A stretch of 64,000 nucleotides of DNA from Prorocentrum cordatum (lineage: Eukaryota; Sar; Dinophyceae; Prorocentrales; Prorocentraceae). The stretch is taken from the NCBI GenBank assembly GCA_963575745.1, contig CAUYUJ010002701.1:22811-86810 (forward strand), read 5' to 3'. The translations under genes and the position numbers were made by a program. Shown in pieces: positions 39,444 through 51,617 of this stretch. The notes under the pieces were generated by a model. The model made no database searches and was not told the origin of the DNA. It saw only the letters and a list, made by a program, of their open reading frames with translations. Each line of letters begins with the position of its first letter. Positions within the stretch are counted from its first letter, which is position 1.

Positions 39444-40290
39444 GCATGTGAGCCCTATGGTCCTCGTGAGCCCGGTGGGACCTATGAGCCCTATGAGCCT
39501 CATGAGCCCCAGCCCCATTAGGCGTCTGAGCCATTGGAGCCCTCTGAGCCCTATGAGCCCTATCACCCCTATCAGCCCTATAAGCCATATGAGCCCTAGG
39601 AGCCCCAGGAGCCCTATGAGGCGTTTGAGCCCTACGAGCTCTGCGGGCCCTGTGAGACCTCTGAGCCCTCTATGCCTTACGAGCCATATGGGCATTATGA
39701 GCCCTATGAGTCCTATGAGCACCCTGGGCCCTATGAGCCGCATGCGCCGCATGAGCCCTATGAGCCTTATGAGCCATCTGAGCCCTATGAGCCTCATGAG
39801 ACCTATGAGCCCTATGAGCCCTATGAGTCCTATGTGCCCTATAGGCCTCATGAGCCCTGTGAGCTCTATAAGCCCTATGGGCCCTACGAGCCCTACGAGC
39901 ATTCAAAAGCCAATCCAACAGAGACCCCCAAACAAAGAGATTCCATGAGACGTTCTGCCAATGTCAGCCCCGAAGCAAATCAAACAGAGACCCCAAAAGC
40001 ATATACCCTGAGCCCTACTAGCCCTATTATCCATACGAGGCATATGAACCCTGTGAGTCATATGAGCCCTATGAGCCCTACGAGCCCTACGAGCCCGATG
40101 AGCCATATGAGCCCATATGAGCCCTATGAGCCCTATGAGCCCTACGAGCCCTAGCCCTACGACCCATATGAACCCTATGATCCCTGTGAGTCCTATGAGC
40201 CGTGTGAACCATATCAGTCATATGAGTTCTCGGTGCCTTATGAGCTCTCTGAGCCCTGCGAACCCCATGTGACCTACGATCGTAAAGGCG
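39444..40290 (-). repeat. 9-bp minisatellite (TATGAGCCC), inverted
   Basis: Same unit as 2221-3455, on the other strand. Contains a ~60-bp internal duplicate with CCAATCCAACAGAGACCCC near 39905 and 39975. Confidence 0.95.
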
Positions 40291-40420
40291 AAGCGCAGCG
40301 AGCCGGTAACATCTTGTATGCTTGTACCTCTTACATATGTACATATACACATATGCATACACATATACATAGGCATATATGTACACACACACATTGTATG
40401 CATACATACGTACCCGCACC
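40262..40420 (-). repeat. Linker plus TACA/ATAC microsatellite, inverted
   Basis: On the minus strand a TATG-type microsatellite, then GCTGCGCTTCGCCTTT and GATCGTAGGTC, then the 9-bp array: the same order as 1785-2246. Confidence 0.65.
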
Positions 40421-40619
40421 ACCCCGAACCAACAACAAGGCATACATGCAGCTATATCGAGGTTCGTATGTCGGTAAGCAGGTCATGACCATTGAATAAA
40501 CACTGCACCGTTGGGCATATAGGGGTACTCGCGTATAGTTGCTGGCACATCTTGGACTGTATTGGTGTGGTCCTGGGGCGGGTGTGCAACTCTCATCTGC
40601 TGGTTGGACTCGTCCCCCG

Positions 40620-41745
40620 CTCGATGCCATCCGCGGGGCGAGCATCCCCAGAGGAGGGCAGCCGTGGGGGACCCCTCCCACTGACAGGGGAGATCACCCC
40701 CACATGATACCACCCGTGGGAAGCAGATCCCCACGGGTGACCTGGTCCGTGGGGGGGACACCCCCACGCGAGGTCAGCCGTGGGGGGATCCTCCCCACAG
40801 GAGGGTAGCCGTGGGGGGGCATCCCCCCACGGATGATATGATCTGTGGGGGGGTGACCCCCACATGAGGCCGCCCGTGGGGGCCACCTCCCCACGGGCGA
40901 CCTGGTCCGTGGGGGGAACACCCCCACGCGAGGTCATCTGTGGGGGGATCCTCCCCACAGGAGGGTAGCCGTGGGGGGCATCCCCCCACGGATGATATGA
41001 TATGTGGGGGGGTGACCCCCACATGAGGTCGTCTGTGGGGGTCACCTCCCCACGTGCGACCTGGTCCGTGGGGGGAACACCCCCACGCGAGGTCCTCTGT
41101 GGGGGGATCATCCCCACAGGAGGGTAGCCGTGGGGGGCATCCCCCCACGGATTGGTCATGATCTGTGGGGGGGTGACCCCCACATGAGGCCCGCCCGTGG
41201 GGGTCACCTCCCCACGGGCGACCTGGTCCGTGGGGGGAACACCCCCACGCGAGGTCATCCGTGGGGGGATCCTCCCCACAGGAGGGTAGCCGTGGGGGGC
41301 ATCCCCCCACAGATGGTCTGATCTGTGGGGGGGTGACCCCCACATGAGGTCGCCCGTGGGGGTCACCTCCCCACGGGCGACCTGGTCCGTGGGGGGAACA
41401 CCCCCACGCGAGGTCATCCGTGGGGGGATCATCCCCACAGGAGGGTAGCCGTGGGGGACATCCCCCCACGGATGGTCTGATCTGTGGGGGGGTCTCCCAC
41501 ACATGAGGTCGCCCGTGGGGGTCACCTCCCCACAAGCGACCTGGTCCGTGGGGGGGACACCCCCACGCGAGGTCATCCGTGGGGGGGGTCATCCCCACAG
41601 GAGGGCAGCCGTGGGGGGCGTCCCCTCACGGATGGTCTTATCGGTGGGGGGGTCACCCCCACATGAGGCCGCCCGTGGGGGTCACGCCCCCACGAGCGAC
41701 TTGGCACGAGGGGGGACACTCCCACACGATGTCACGCGTTGCGAT
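40620..41745. repeat. Array of 19-nt hairpins, 159-bp period
   Basis: About 6.5 copies of a 159-162 bp unit. Each unit has five 19-nt palindromes of the form GTGGGG...CCCCAC, spaced by alternating 12 and 14 nt. The five are GTGGGGGGATCCTCCCCAC, GTGGGGGGCATCCCCCCAC, GTGGGGGGGTGACCCCCAC, GTGGGGGTCACCTCCCCAC and GTGGGGGGAACACCCCCAC. The fourth extends to a perfect 15-bp stem (41347-41383). 159 is 53 codons, so long minus ORFs (Pro/Gly/His-rich) stay open. Confidence 0.95.
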
Positions 41746-42072
41746 ATCACCGCCTCAGGATGGCAGCCATACGATGGACCTCCGCACGGATGGTCTGCTC
41801 AGTGGGGGCTACATCGTTCTGAAAGAAAACACCGTTTGAGCAATCAAATTGTCGTGCGCGGACCGTTTGATACAGGAGGCACAGTCTTGAAGTGCCCCAC
41901 CCTTCCCTTCTCGGCGGGCGGTTTTGAAGTATGGCCCCCGACCTTGGCAACTACGCATAGGGTTCTCTCGAGGCCATCTTGGGCATCTCTTGGGCCCCTC
42001 TTGGAACCATCTTTGTGGCCTTCTTGGGCACGTGAAGGAACGCAACATGTGGAGAACCACCTCCACATACTA
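41746..42072. other. Left flank of duplication copy 2
   Basis: No gene. Dispersed CTTGGGCC/CATCTTGG repeats at 41960-42050 end just before the duplicated block. Confidence 0.5.
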
Positions 42073-42222
42073 GATCATCCATGGGAGGGCCCCCATCCAC
42101 CCAGTGGCCGCGCGCCCCACCCCCCAGACGAAGCACCAGTGGAATGGGGCGGAGGTGCGCTCACGGATCACGGCCAGGGCCAAGTCATTCGATCGGACAG
42201 CATGGTTGCGCTAGTAGGCCCG

Positions 42223-42319
42223 TTAGCGCCCGCGTTCCACCATGTACGGCATCCATATGATCCAAAAGAGAAGCCCAAACATCAGTGGACCCACACCCGA
42301 GGCGACGATGCGATGCTTG
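42223..42319 (-). CDS. Copy 2 of candidate membrane-segment exon
   Basis: Identical in reading frame to 151-247. Confidence 0.3.
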
Positions 42320-42686
42320 CTTTGCGTGTGGCACATCCAATGAGATGCGACCTGGCCCCTCGCTGGCCTCGCGTGCTCCCCAATCGGGCCTGTCAGGGCG
42401 CGCCATCTCGGGCAACACGGTTGGGCCCCACACGGGCCTTCGTCTAATCGCCATTGGTGTCTCACAGTGGCCCGGTAAGTCTCCACGATGGGGCGCGCTC
42501 CTTACAGTCAGACTTAGGCCAGAAGAACATCCCTCAAGAACATGAGACCCCCTGTCGGTCAAAACAAGCATAACATCCGAGGGTACCTTCTCCAGGATAC
42601 ACACTACGATCTAACAACCACGAACAGCATTAGGGTAGCCTCCCCGAACCGACCTCGATTTTATACCCCGTTCCGAGAGACCGGAC

Positions 42687-42783
42687 CTTCCAGCATGTCC
42701 ATGGTCGCCATCACCATCTGATCGTTGGTGAGCTCGCCGCCCTCTGCGCCGCCCGAGCTCTGCGCGCCCTTCGCGCCCGACAT
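42687..42783 (-). CDS. Copy 2 of candidate MSGAKGAQ exon
   Basis: Same ATG, frame and GT donor as 615-711. Confidence 0.35.
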
Positions 42784-43032
42784 TGCCGTCGGCTGGCCCA
42801 GTGGCGAGCGGGTGAGCTGGAGGGGGGGGGCCTGCTGCAGCTGCAGCAGCTTGAGGCTGAGGCTGACGCGGCAAGCTCACTGACTCACCAACGAGGCCCG
42901 ATGCGCCTCGATGTGTTTGTTTACCCTCGCCCCGATGCGTACGCACCCTCCCTCGGCCCCATGGGGCCCCTCGGTCACTCCCGGGACCCTCGCTGCTCGG
43001 GACGCAAGAAGAGGGGAGTTCATTTGGCACAG

Positions 43033-43180
43033 CCAGGGCTGAACCTAAACGGTGTTGGTCGCGTTCGTTTTGTTATTGTGTCCCTTTGCTTTTGTCTCGA
43101 AACCACCTTTGCAGCAAAACGAAGTCGAAACGAACACGACCCACGAAATCACCAAAAATACCGTTTAGGTCCAGCCCTGG
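43033..43180. mobile_element. Family A foldback element, copy 2
   Basis: Matches 961-1108 across the full length, so no independent insertion is implied. Confidence 0.7.
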
Positions 43181-43491
43181 AGAGCTCGAGAGACGCGACA
43201 TCGGCTTCCAAACCAGGGCGAGCGAGAGGGAGAGAGGGGTCGAAGGGAAGAGCTAATTGTGCCCAGGGATGCAGGGTGGCAGGAGGAGACCATGCCCAAT
43301 CTATTGCGTGTCAGCGTCTGAGCGGCTGAACGAGCAGAGCCACAGACAGAGGTTTTCAACTCACCATGAGGCTTCGGTCGGGTGCCGGCCCGTCTTATGC
43401 CGAGCAACGTTGGCAGAAAAGACTAGAATACAGGTCATGCGCTCATGACGTTCCTGCGTCATCAGCGGGTGGAGCCTCTGGGCCTGGGGGC

Positions 43492-43651
43492 CTCCTTAGG
43501 AGCTCCTGGCACAAGGGGCACAAGTTGGGCTCTAAGGGAATGAAGTCGACGAACGGGCAAGCGTCGTACGCTTCCGAAGCACATCTACCTATACTGTCAA
43601 CCATGGGGAATGGGTCGCCGTGCTCACGGATCAACTGGTCCATGTCTGATC
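43492..43651 (-). CDS. Copy 2 of candidate CxxC exon
   Basis: As 1420-1579, but reads GDPFPMVDS (Tyr to Phe) and has a Gly to Glu change in the Pro-rich end. Confidence 0.35.
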
Positions 43652-43665
43652 CTGTCTCTCTGTGC

Positions 43666-43668
<3 letters not shown>

Positions 43669-43739
<71 letters not shown>

Positions 43740-44240
43740 ACCTCGCTCTCTCTCCCTCGGCTTGCCTCTCATTCCCTCCCTCCTTCCCTCCCTCCCCCCA
43801 CACCTTCCTTTCTCCCTCCCTCCCTCCATCCATATATAAGTGTTCATTTCTAGGTACACATACATATATATATACATACATACATACATGCATGTGCGTG
43901 CATCCGCGGGGGGATTTGCGCCAAACTTCAGGGCCCACCACACCCCCCATATACGTGATACATGCATACAGGCATACAACCATACATACATACATACATA
44001 CATACATACATGCATGCATGCATGCATGCATGCATGCATGCATACATACATACATACATACATACACACATACGTACGTACGTACGTACGTACATGTATG
44101 CATGCATGCATGCATGCATGCATACATACATACATACATGAATACATACATGCATGCAAACACACAGACAAACAGTCAGACAGACAGGCATGTAAGTGTA
44201 CATATACACACACGTATACATATACATGTACATATACTCA
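43669..44240. repeat. (CT)n, (CCCT)n and TACA/TGCA arrays, copy 2
   Basis: Same order as 1597-2170, with the (CT)n shorter by 2 bp in net. Confidence 0.95.
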
Positions 44241-44290
44241 TATTCTACAAATACATAAACACAACTACACCAGAGTTTGCAGGCTCAGTG

Positions 44291-45500
44291 CGCTACGCCT
44301 TTTGAAATCATAGGTCTCAGAGGGCCCAGAGGGGATCATATGCCAGATATGACTCATAGGGCTCTTAAGCTCGTAGGGTTCCGAGAGCTCATAGGGCTTA
44401 TTAGGGTTCATGCGGCTCATAGGGCTCATGGGGCTCACAAGGCCCATAGGACTCATAGGGCTCATATGGGGTCATATCGCTTATAGAGCTCATAGGGCTC
44501 ATGGGGCTCAGCTCATAGGGCTCACAGCGCGGCTAGGGCTAGCGGGCTCACAGAGCTCATGGGCCCTATAGGGCTCATGGGCCCTATAGGGCTAGCGGGC
44601 TCACAGAGCTCACTGAGCTCATGGGGCTCATGAGGTCCACAGGGCTTGTGCGGCTCAAAGGTCTCACAGGGGTCATAGGGCGTATCGGGCTTATAGGGCT
44701 CATAGGGCTCATAAGGTTCATTGGGCTCAGAAGGCTCGTGGGGCTCATGGGGCTCATGGGGCTCATAGAGTTTATCGGGCACATAGGACTCATCGGGCTC
44801 ATAGGGCTCATGAGGTTCATAGGGCTCACAAGGCTCATAGGGCTCATAGGGCTCAGAGTGCCCAGGGGGGACTCATAGGGCGCAGAGGGCTCACAGGGCC
44901 CACAGGGCTTGTAAGGTTCATAGAGATCAAACGCTGCATATGGCTCATAGGGCTCATAGGGCCCATAGGGCTAACAGGGCTCACAGGGCTCATAGGGCTC
45001 ATGGGCTCACAGGGTCATAGGGCTTGCAGGGCTCATACGGCTCAGAGGGCTCACAGGGCCCACAGGGCTTATAGGGGTCATGAGGCTCAGAGGGCTCATA
45101 GGGCTCACTGCTCAGAGGGCTCATAGAGGTCATAGTCTATATGACGGTCATAGTGTTCATGGGGCTCGTAGGTCTCACTGGGCTCGCCGGGCTCATGTGG
45201 CTCATAGGGCCCATATGGCCCGTAGGGCTCATGCGGCTCACAGGGCTCATAGTGCTCGTAGGGTTCATATGGCTCGTAGGGCTCATAGGGCTCAGAGGGC
45301 CCATAGGGCTCAGAGGGCCCAGGGGGGACTCAGAGGGCTCGTAAGGCTTAGAGGGCTCAGAGGGCTCATAGGGCTCACATGTCTCGTAAGGTTCATTGGG
45401 CTCACATGCCTCATTGGGCTCATAGGGATCATAGGGATCAGAGGGCTCACGGGGCTCAGAGGGCTCAGAGGGCCCATGGGGCTCATATGGCTCATTGGGC
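44291..45500 (+). repeat. 9-bp GGGCTCATA array, copy 2
   Basis: Copy of 2221-3455. It lacks ~55 bp present near 2855-2905 in copy 1 and has several unit substitutions. Confidence 0.95.
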
Positions 45501-45557
45501 ACACAGTGCCGAATTTATGCAGGGGTGGTCACTTCGTAAGAATATTCCAGAAGGGCT

Positions 45558-45588
<31 letters not shown>

Positions 45589-45655
45589 GATATGTACAAA
45601 CACATACACATATTGAATACTTTCCGATACGTGCTACACATATAAAGATATACAC
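45501..45655 (+). repeat. Copy-2-specific AT-rich segment
   Basis: Holds an (AT)n run at 45560-45588 and GAATATTCCAGAAGGGC. Absent from copy 1, where the 9-bp array passes almost directly into ACACATGCATTCACATGTG. Confidence 0.8.
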
Positions 45656-45685
45656 GTGCATTCACATGTGTATGCTTCTTTTTGT

Positions 45686-45730
45686 TTCTCTCTCTCTCTC
45701 TCTTTCTCTCCCTCCCTCTCCCACGCACAC

Positions 45731-45762
<32 letters not shown>

Positions 45763-45763
45763 C
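45686..45763. repeat. (CT)n microsatellite, copy 2
   Basis: About 60 bp shorter than its partner at 3495-3634. Confidence 0.95.
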
Positions 45764-45883
45764 CTACCCCGCACCTTCCAGGGAATCTCCCGCGTCAGGG
45801 TCGAGGATGGCACCTCTGGCGCCCGTCACTGGCCCCCCCGGGGCCCAAACGCCCAGACGCCCAAGTCTAGCCGACCCCCGAAA

Positions 45884-46048
45884 TCAACCCGCATGATGAG
45901 GACGCGCGGCAAGGATGCAATGGCCTTGGTAGGCCTTGTCCACTCTTTGCGAGCAGGGCGCGGCCAGCAAAAGTGGCCAAGGATGGGCCGAAGGGGAAGG
46001 ATTCAAGGGCAACTTCGGAACGTCGCTCATCCTCATTACGCGGGTTGA
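45884..46048. repeat. Inverted repeat pair, copy 2
   Basis: As 3756-3920, with two extra mismatches in the left arm (ATGATGAGGACG). Confidence 0.5.
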
Positions 46049-46087
46049 CGGTAACATTACGATCCAACTTTTCCCTCGCCCATTTCC

Positions 46088-46182
46088 CGTTCGCAGCTCC
46101 GCGCCATCCATCGAGGCCGAGCTGCGCCGCCAGCCTGGCCGAGCAGGCGTCGTGCCAGCCCATCATGCAGAACTTGCAGCGC
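46088..46182 (-). CDS. Copy 2 of candidate Cys-rich exon
   Basis: As 3960-4054; one Arg to His change (GWHDACSARL). Confidence 0.35.
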
Positions 46183-46499
46183 CTAGCGGCGGGCGGGGCA
46201 GGGAAGCGCACGAGAGAGCTTGCCGCCGCCGATCACCCAAGGGAGACAAGACAGGCACGAGTCTGACAGATGCTCAATACTCATTCCCCTGGTCACGCTG
46301 CCCAGACTCAGTGCCCGAAAACACAATGCAAATGCATCGGCCATGCATCGGCTGTCGCTACCTCACCTCCTCTTATCTCATCGTGCCCCTCCAACACTCC
46401 AACACCAGCCCTCCCCACATTTCCTCACTCATCACCCATCCCTCCCCCTACTTCTCCCTCCCCTCCTCCTTCTTCGTCTACCTCCCCCGAAGCAAGACC

Positions 46500-46643
46500 G
46501 CGGCCTGGCGTTGGCCCAGTCAGCTGCGCAGACAGCGCAGCGGGCCCCAGCGTTGGCCATGTGGGCCCGGAACATGCCCATGGCCCTGAGCACGTGGGGC
46601 GGGACCTTCGTCTTCTTCCAGTGCTTGACAGTCCTCCTCATAC
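46500..46643 (-). CDS. Copy 2 of candidate 4373-4516 exon
   Basis: Reads GMRRTVKHWKKTKVPPHVLR; Gly to Arg and a few other changes, frame intact. Confidence 0.4.
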
Positions 46644-47201
46644 CTGGCGGGCGAAACAAGCGCGAGAGATCGAGAGTCCAGCCATGGGCAGATGTGAATC
46701 AGGCGTTGGAGCTGTGGCCTCCGGGCATGCGAAGGTCGAGGTGGGTTGAGCATGATTGGCATGGCATATGGATGCGCGAACAAAATGAGTAGCAGACATA
46801 GAGAATAGCAGACACACAGATGAATTTGGCGGGAGGTCACGTGCTCCGATATCCGGAATGAAGACCTTCATGGCCCTTGACGTCAGATCGTCCAGGAACT
46901 CTGTTTTTTACCTCTCCGGCCGGGCTCGCAGACGCGAGGGAATCCGAAGTCAAAAGAGGGCTAGTCAGGAGAGAAGGACTAGGAGCAGGGGCCAGGAGGG
47001 GTCAAGGAAGCGAGGGCAAGGAGGTGAAGGAGGGGGTAGGGGTAGGACGAGGACGCTTGCCAAGGGCTGCCAAGGGTTGCCCGTGCAATGCCAAGCAACG
47101 CCAATGCCAAGCAACGCGAAGAGGAGAAGGATAACGAGGAGAAGGGGGGATTCTGACAACGACCACTGCAGAGAGAGGGCCCAGAGGGCACTGTCTCCGC
47201 T

Positions 47202-48915
47202 TCCCTGCTGGCGGCCTGTAGTCGATAATCCCGTCGGCGGGGTCAACGTGAATGACGCGGCCCTTCCCCTTCTCTACGTCGTCCCAGAAAATCCATTCAA
47301 TACTGCCGCTGCCGTCTTCATCAGTCACCAATACCAGAGATACACACCTGTTGTCAGAGATCCAGTGCGAAGGGTCCCGAAGCTCACTCAGGGCGTCGGC
47401 CGTCGCGAGGGCGCCGTTTGCCCATGCGTTCAACACGCTGGCAGCTGAGGCGTCCGTGATGGGCGGGCCAGGGTCGACGTCGCCGCCTGCTCCGATGCCA
47501 GCTTCCAACGCCGCCTGCAGATATGCTTCCTCCTCTAGTCTCGCCAAGTCGTGCTCCATGGTGTGATCTCGGTCTTTCAGCTCCGCTGCCCGTCGGTCCA
47601 TCGCGATCGCCTCGCCACTCTGCCCAGTAGCCGCCGTCGCCAGTGCTGCCGCCCTCTCCATGGACTCCATCTCGATGAGCAAAGCTGGATCGACGCCGCC
47701 CTCGTCCTCGCCGGCATCGCCCGGCCCCCCTTTGGCAGCCAAGAAGCCCTCGAATGCTGTAGGGCCGCCGCCGCCAGAGTCGACGTCGGGGCCACCCTCG
47801 TCTTCGCCTGGGCGAGACTTCTCAAACTCAGCCCACAGTTCAGCGAGCAAGGATTGGTCGAAGGCACCATCGTCTCCAGCCTCGCCATCGTTGCCGTCGT
47901 CGGCGGCGTCGCCAAGGGGTCCTCCTCCGCCTGCGCCGTCGTCGCCACCTCCATCATCTCCGTCATCACGCCGCCTCACTCTCCTAGCCGCCCAGCACCT
48001 GCAAACGCCAGCCAGACTCCGCGCTCCGTGCTGGCCATCGAGTCGAGCTCGCCGTAGTGATTCCTGGTCCCAGGACACTCTGAGCACCACGAGCTTAACT
48101 GCGGGCCTGAGTCTCCCATCCCTGCCGCACCGGCAGCGCAGTTCAGCATGAATAAGATCGCACACAGCTTTGATTGGCAAGAACGACAATGGTAGATTCA
48201 ATACGAAGTGCTCGCTCGAGAGAATGCCCACTGCCATCCAGAACCCACGATTGAATTTATGAGCGACCATCCAAGCGGTGTCCATGCGCTTGCCTCCAAC
48301 TGCCAGGCAGACCACCCACTTGGCACTAGGCGTACGACCTGGGTAAAGGGTGAGAAGTGTCGCGGCCACTCGAGCGGCACATCTCGGCTGCGGGGCTGCT
48401 CTGGCGCGCTTCGGCGCAACAGCAGCATCGAGAAGAGGCGGCGGCTCTTCGGGGGCCCGTGGCTGCCCCTCTGCCTCCTCCTCAGGCTGGTCGGGCCCCT
48501 CGGGGATCTCATCCTCAGCTCGAGCGGGCCCATCTTGCAGCGGATGTAACTCTTCGGGGCCCTGCAGTGGTAGAAGTGGGCACTCTAATGGATCTGTCGG
48601 GAACCTGGCCTTATCATCCAGAGCGATCAACGCCTCACTGTGCAGGGAAACGCACATGGAGGCGGCGTGGTCCAACGACTCCGGGGACTTGTCAATCCAA
48701 GACATCGACTTTTTCAGCAGAGCTCTGCTAGATATTAACTTGAGGCCTGTGGCGGGCGCCATCGAGAACAATTTCTTAATTATTGAATTGAGGCCTTCGA
48801 TCTCCTGGGTGTCGGAGGCGAGCATGCAACCGATGCAGTGAAAGAGCTCCCAAAGCTGAAGCTCCAAGAGCCCGGAGCGGGAAGTCTCCTGCTATATTAT
48901 CTGTTCCCAATCATC
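47202..48915 (-). CDS. Large acidic exon of transposase-like gene, copy 2
   Basis: As 5075-6794, 6 bp shorter (two residues lost in EKSRPGEDEG), with Asn to Asp and Ser to Asn changes in the acidic linker. The in-frame TAG after the first acceptor is kept. Confidence 0.55.
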
Positions 48916-49274
48916 CTGTAGCGTTGGGTCCTCGTTTTGAGGAGACAGCGCCCCGCGTCTCACCTCCTCCCGCTGCCCCCCCCCTCCCCCATCCCCCCTC
49001 CTCCCAATCCTGCTTCTGCTCGCCGCATGTCCGCCATGTCGGCACACCCCTCATGAGGATGGCGGCCCCATAGGGAGCTCCACCGAAGGCCCCAGCGGCA
49101 GGGTTTGCATGCGCCCCCCCCCACCCATTTCGGCACACCCCTCACGAGGCTCCACCGAAGGCCCCAGCGGCAGGGTTGGCACGCGCCCCCCCGCCCATTT
49201 CGGCACACCCCTCACCAGGATCGTGGCCCCATTTGGGTTTCCACCGAGAGCGGTGCCCACAACGCGGCACTCAC
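48916..49274 (-). mobile_element. Family 1 introner-like intron, copy 2
   Basis: Same length and ends as 6795-7153. Confidence 0.75.
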
Positions 49275-49500
49275 AGCTGCATATTGTTGGGTCCTTCGCC
49301 AGGGTAATATGTTAAGCGGCCCCCCGGGATGGAAGGACGGAGCGGGGCAGGGTAGACGAGCGACGCAATGGGGCCAGCGTTTGAGGGACAGGAGGGGCAA
49401 GGAGGATAAAGAACAGGAGGAGCAGGAGGGGAAAGGGCGAGGAGGATGAGCAAGGAGGGGCGGATGATAACAACACAAACAGGAACATGCAGAACATGCA

Positions 49501-50732
49501 GGATCCTCCAGCTCTGTTTGGCAGCAATATGCAATCTTCCAAGGTGTAGCCAAAGAAACATCATCACAATATGAATTCCCACTAGGATCATCATAGAGAA
49601 GCTGCAGCCACGTGGAAGCCGCCTGCCGACGCTTCTCCGACCTGACGTTGTAGTCGTCGTGGGACATCCACAGTATCGTGTAAGGAAACTCAGCCAACTG
49701 GCGCACGAAGCGTCGGTTGAAGTCGGCCGCCAGATCAAGCACATGTTCCACGCAAGTAAGTCGAATAGAAACCGTGTCCACGTCGCCTGGAACATGAAAC
49801 CAAACGGACTCCCACTTCTCGGCGTACGGACTCCCCTCCTCGAGCAGTGCATCCCACTCCCCTGCGATCTCAGCCGACACGGATACCACGAGCTCCGATA
49901 GAGTGGAGACGCAGCTGGCCTCGAACACGTCCTGGCGCCGATCGGCCATCCCCTTCGACTTCTTTTCAAACCAGTGGAGCAAATGGGTCAGAGGACCTCC
50001 AGAAACGTGAAATATTGCAGTTGTCACCCAATGCTCTGCGCTGTGGGCGGCTGCCAGCGCATCTGCCTGCCACCTCCCCATCCTCTGCCTGTAGCCTTCG
50101 GCCTCAGGGTCCAGTGCAAGGTCGTCGGGGTTGCCAGCGGGATCTCCTGCTGCCTCAGGGTCAAATACCTTTTGAAATACTGCTGAGACCTCGCGCTGGG
50201 TGGCGAAAAGGAAAAAGGCTGCTGTCTTATAACATGCTCCGAAGCGGCCGATGAGGGGCCTCGGTGGTAATCGACCAGCAGCCGCCTTGGCTCTGTCACT
50301 GCTGGTGAGACTTTCCCATACTTTGTAGATTCGTGCTGACATGTGGGGGGCCCTCCAGCAATTGGCCATCTTGGCCAGATTAGAATAATAAGACGAGTGC
50401 TTCGACAATTGTTTCTTCGCCATTAAGTGCATTTGATGGATGAGGCAGAACGTCCAACATATCCAAACGAAAGGCGAGTGCTTCATCTCCTGAACCATGC
50501 GAGTGCGGCAGCCCTTGACGTCGGGGCCAGCATCCGTTCCCCCCAAGAATACAGCGATATGTTTCCAACGGCATTCCTCCTCGTCCTCCCCCGGGCGGCG
50601 TTGCTGAGCGATGGAGCGCAACATCGCCTCGCTCTCCGTCAAGTTGTCCGTGGCCTCCTGGGCGCAGTAACGGGGGGGCTGGCAAACCATCCAACGCGAG
50701 AATCTGACAAACAGTGATGCTTGATTTCTGCA
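49501..50732 (-). CDS. CxxH exon of transposase-like gene, copy 2
   Basis: As 7380-8611; His to Arg in EECRWKH. Confidence 0.5.
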
Positions 50733-51328
50733 TCAAGTCAGCCAGCGCGCCAAGCTGAATCCAGCCGTGGCATGCGAGGATAGAAGCCTGGACCGAGTCT
50801 GAGCTTTGAACGCATAACATGCAAAATCCTGCACGCGCGCACGTTCGCGATCTGCCATCGTGTAAAGGCCCTGTTGAGAAAGCTTGCTCTCCCACAGATG
50901 CTTCTGGTTCAGCCCAGTGTTTGTCAGGGGGACCCAAGCCAAATCAGGCCAAAGCAAAGCGGATGAATGCTGAGGGCTAATGTTTGTCACCACCGTGGCC
51001 GCGTCGTCCAAAGTAATGCGGGGCGTGCAGAATGCGGACCACAGTTCAGATCCAAATATCTTATTAGATCGCCACTCGGTGGAATTTGCAGCATCTCCTC
51101 TCACGGCGTGCACTTCCCTCGACAACACCGGGGTGCCGAACTCTCTGGCATAGCGGGCACGCGGCCCAGGATGACTGCACATGATGTCCAAATACTCAGC
51201 CAACTTAGCAAACTCAGTTCTGAAATAATTCACGCCTTGGCAAAATATGGCAGCCCTGTTGAGGTTCTCAGCCTTGGCCGCCGTTCTGTCGGACACAGGC
51301 GCTTCCTGTCCACTGCCCGCGCTCCACT
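50733..51328 (-). CDS. Exon ending at in-frame TGA, copy 2
   Basis: As 8612-9207; the TGA is kept at 50733-50735. Confidence 0.5.
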
Positions 51329-51617
51329 CTGCGAACGCACGAAAGAAACAGAGACGCACGAAGCAGGAGGGAGGGGCGCAGCGGCAGCAGGAGGTAGGGG
51401 GCAAGGGAGGTAGGAGGCAAGGGGGGTAGGAGGCAAGGGAGGTAGGAGGCAGCAGGGATGGTTGGAGATAGAAGGCAAGGGAAAGTCTCGAATGGTTGAT
51501 CATTGGGCGATCGGGCAAGACGGGGATGGCACTCAGGGGGGAGGAGCAAAATGAAAAGCATTGGGTCAGGGGCGTAAGGGTCCAGTGGCATGCTGAGCTA
51601 GGAGACCCCACCCACCC

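Noticed and set aside
40593-41598. Long overlapping minus ORFs (327 and 274 codons) across the hairpin array
   Set aside because: The 159-bp period is a multiple of 3, so open frames persist by structure. Two frames are open at once and the composition is repetitive.
40620-41745. CRISPR array
   Set aside because: Repeats are palindromes with five alternating types and near-constant 12-14 nt spacers, there are no cas genes, and the genome is eukaryotic.
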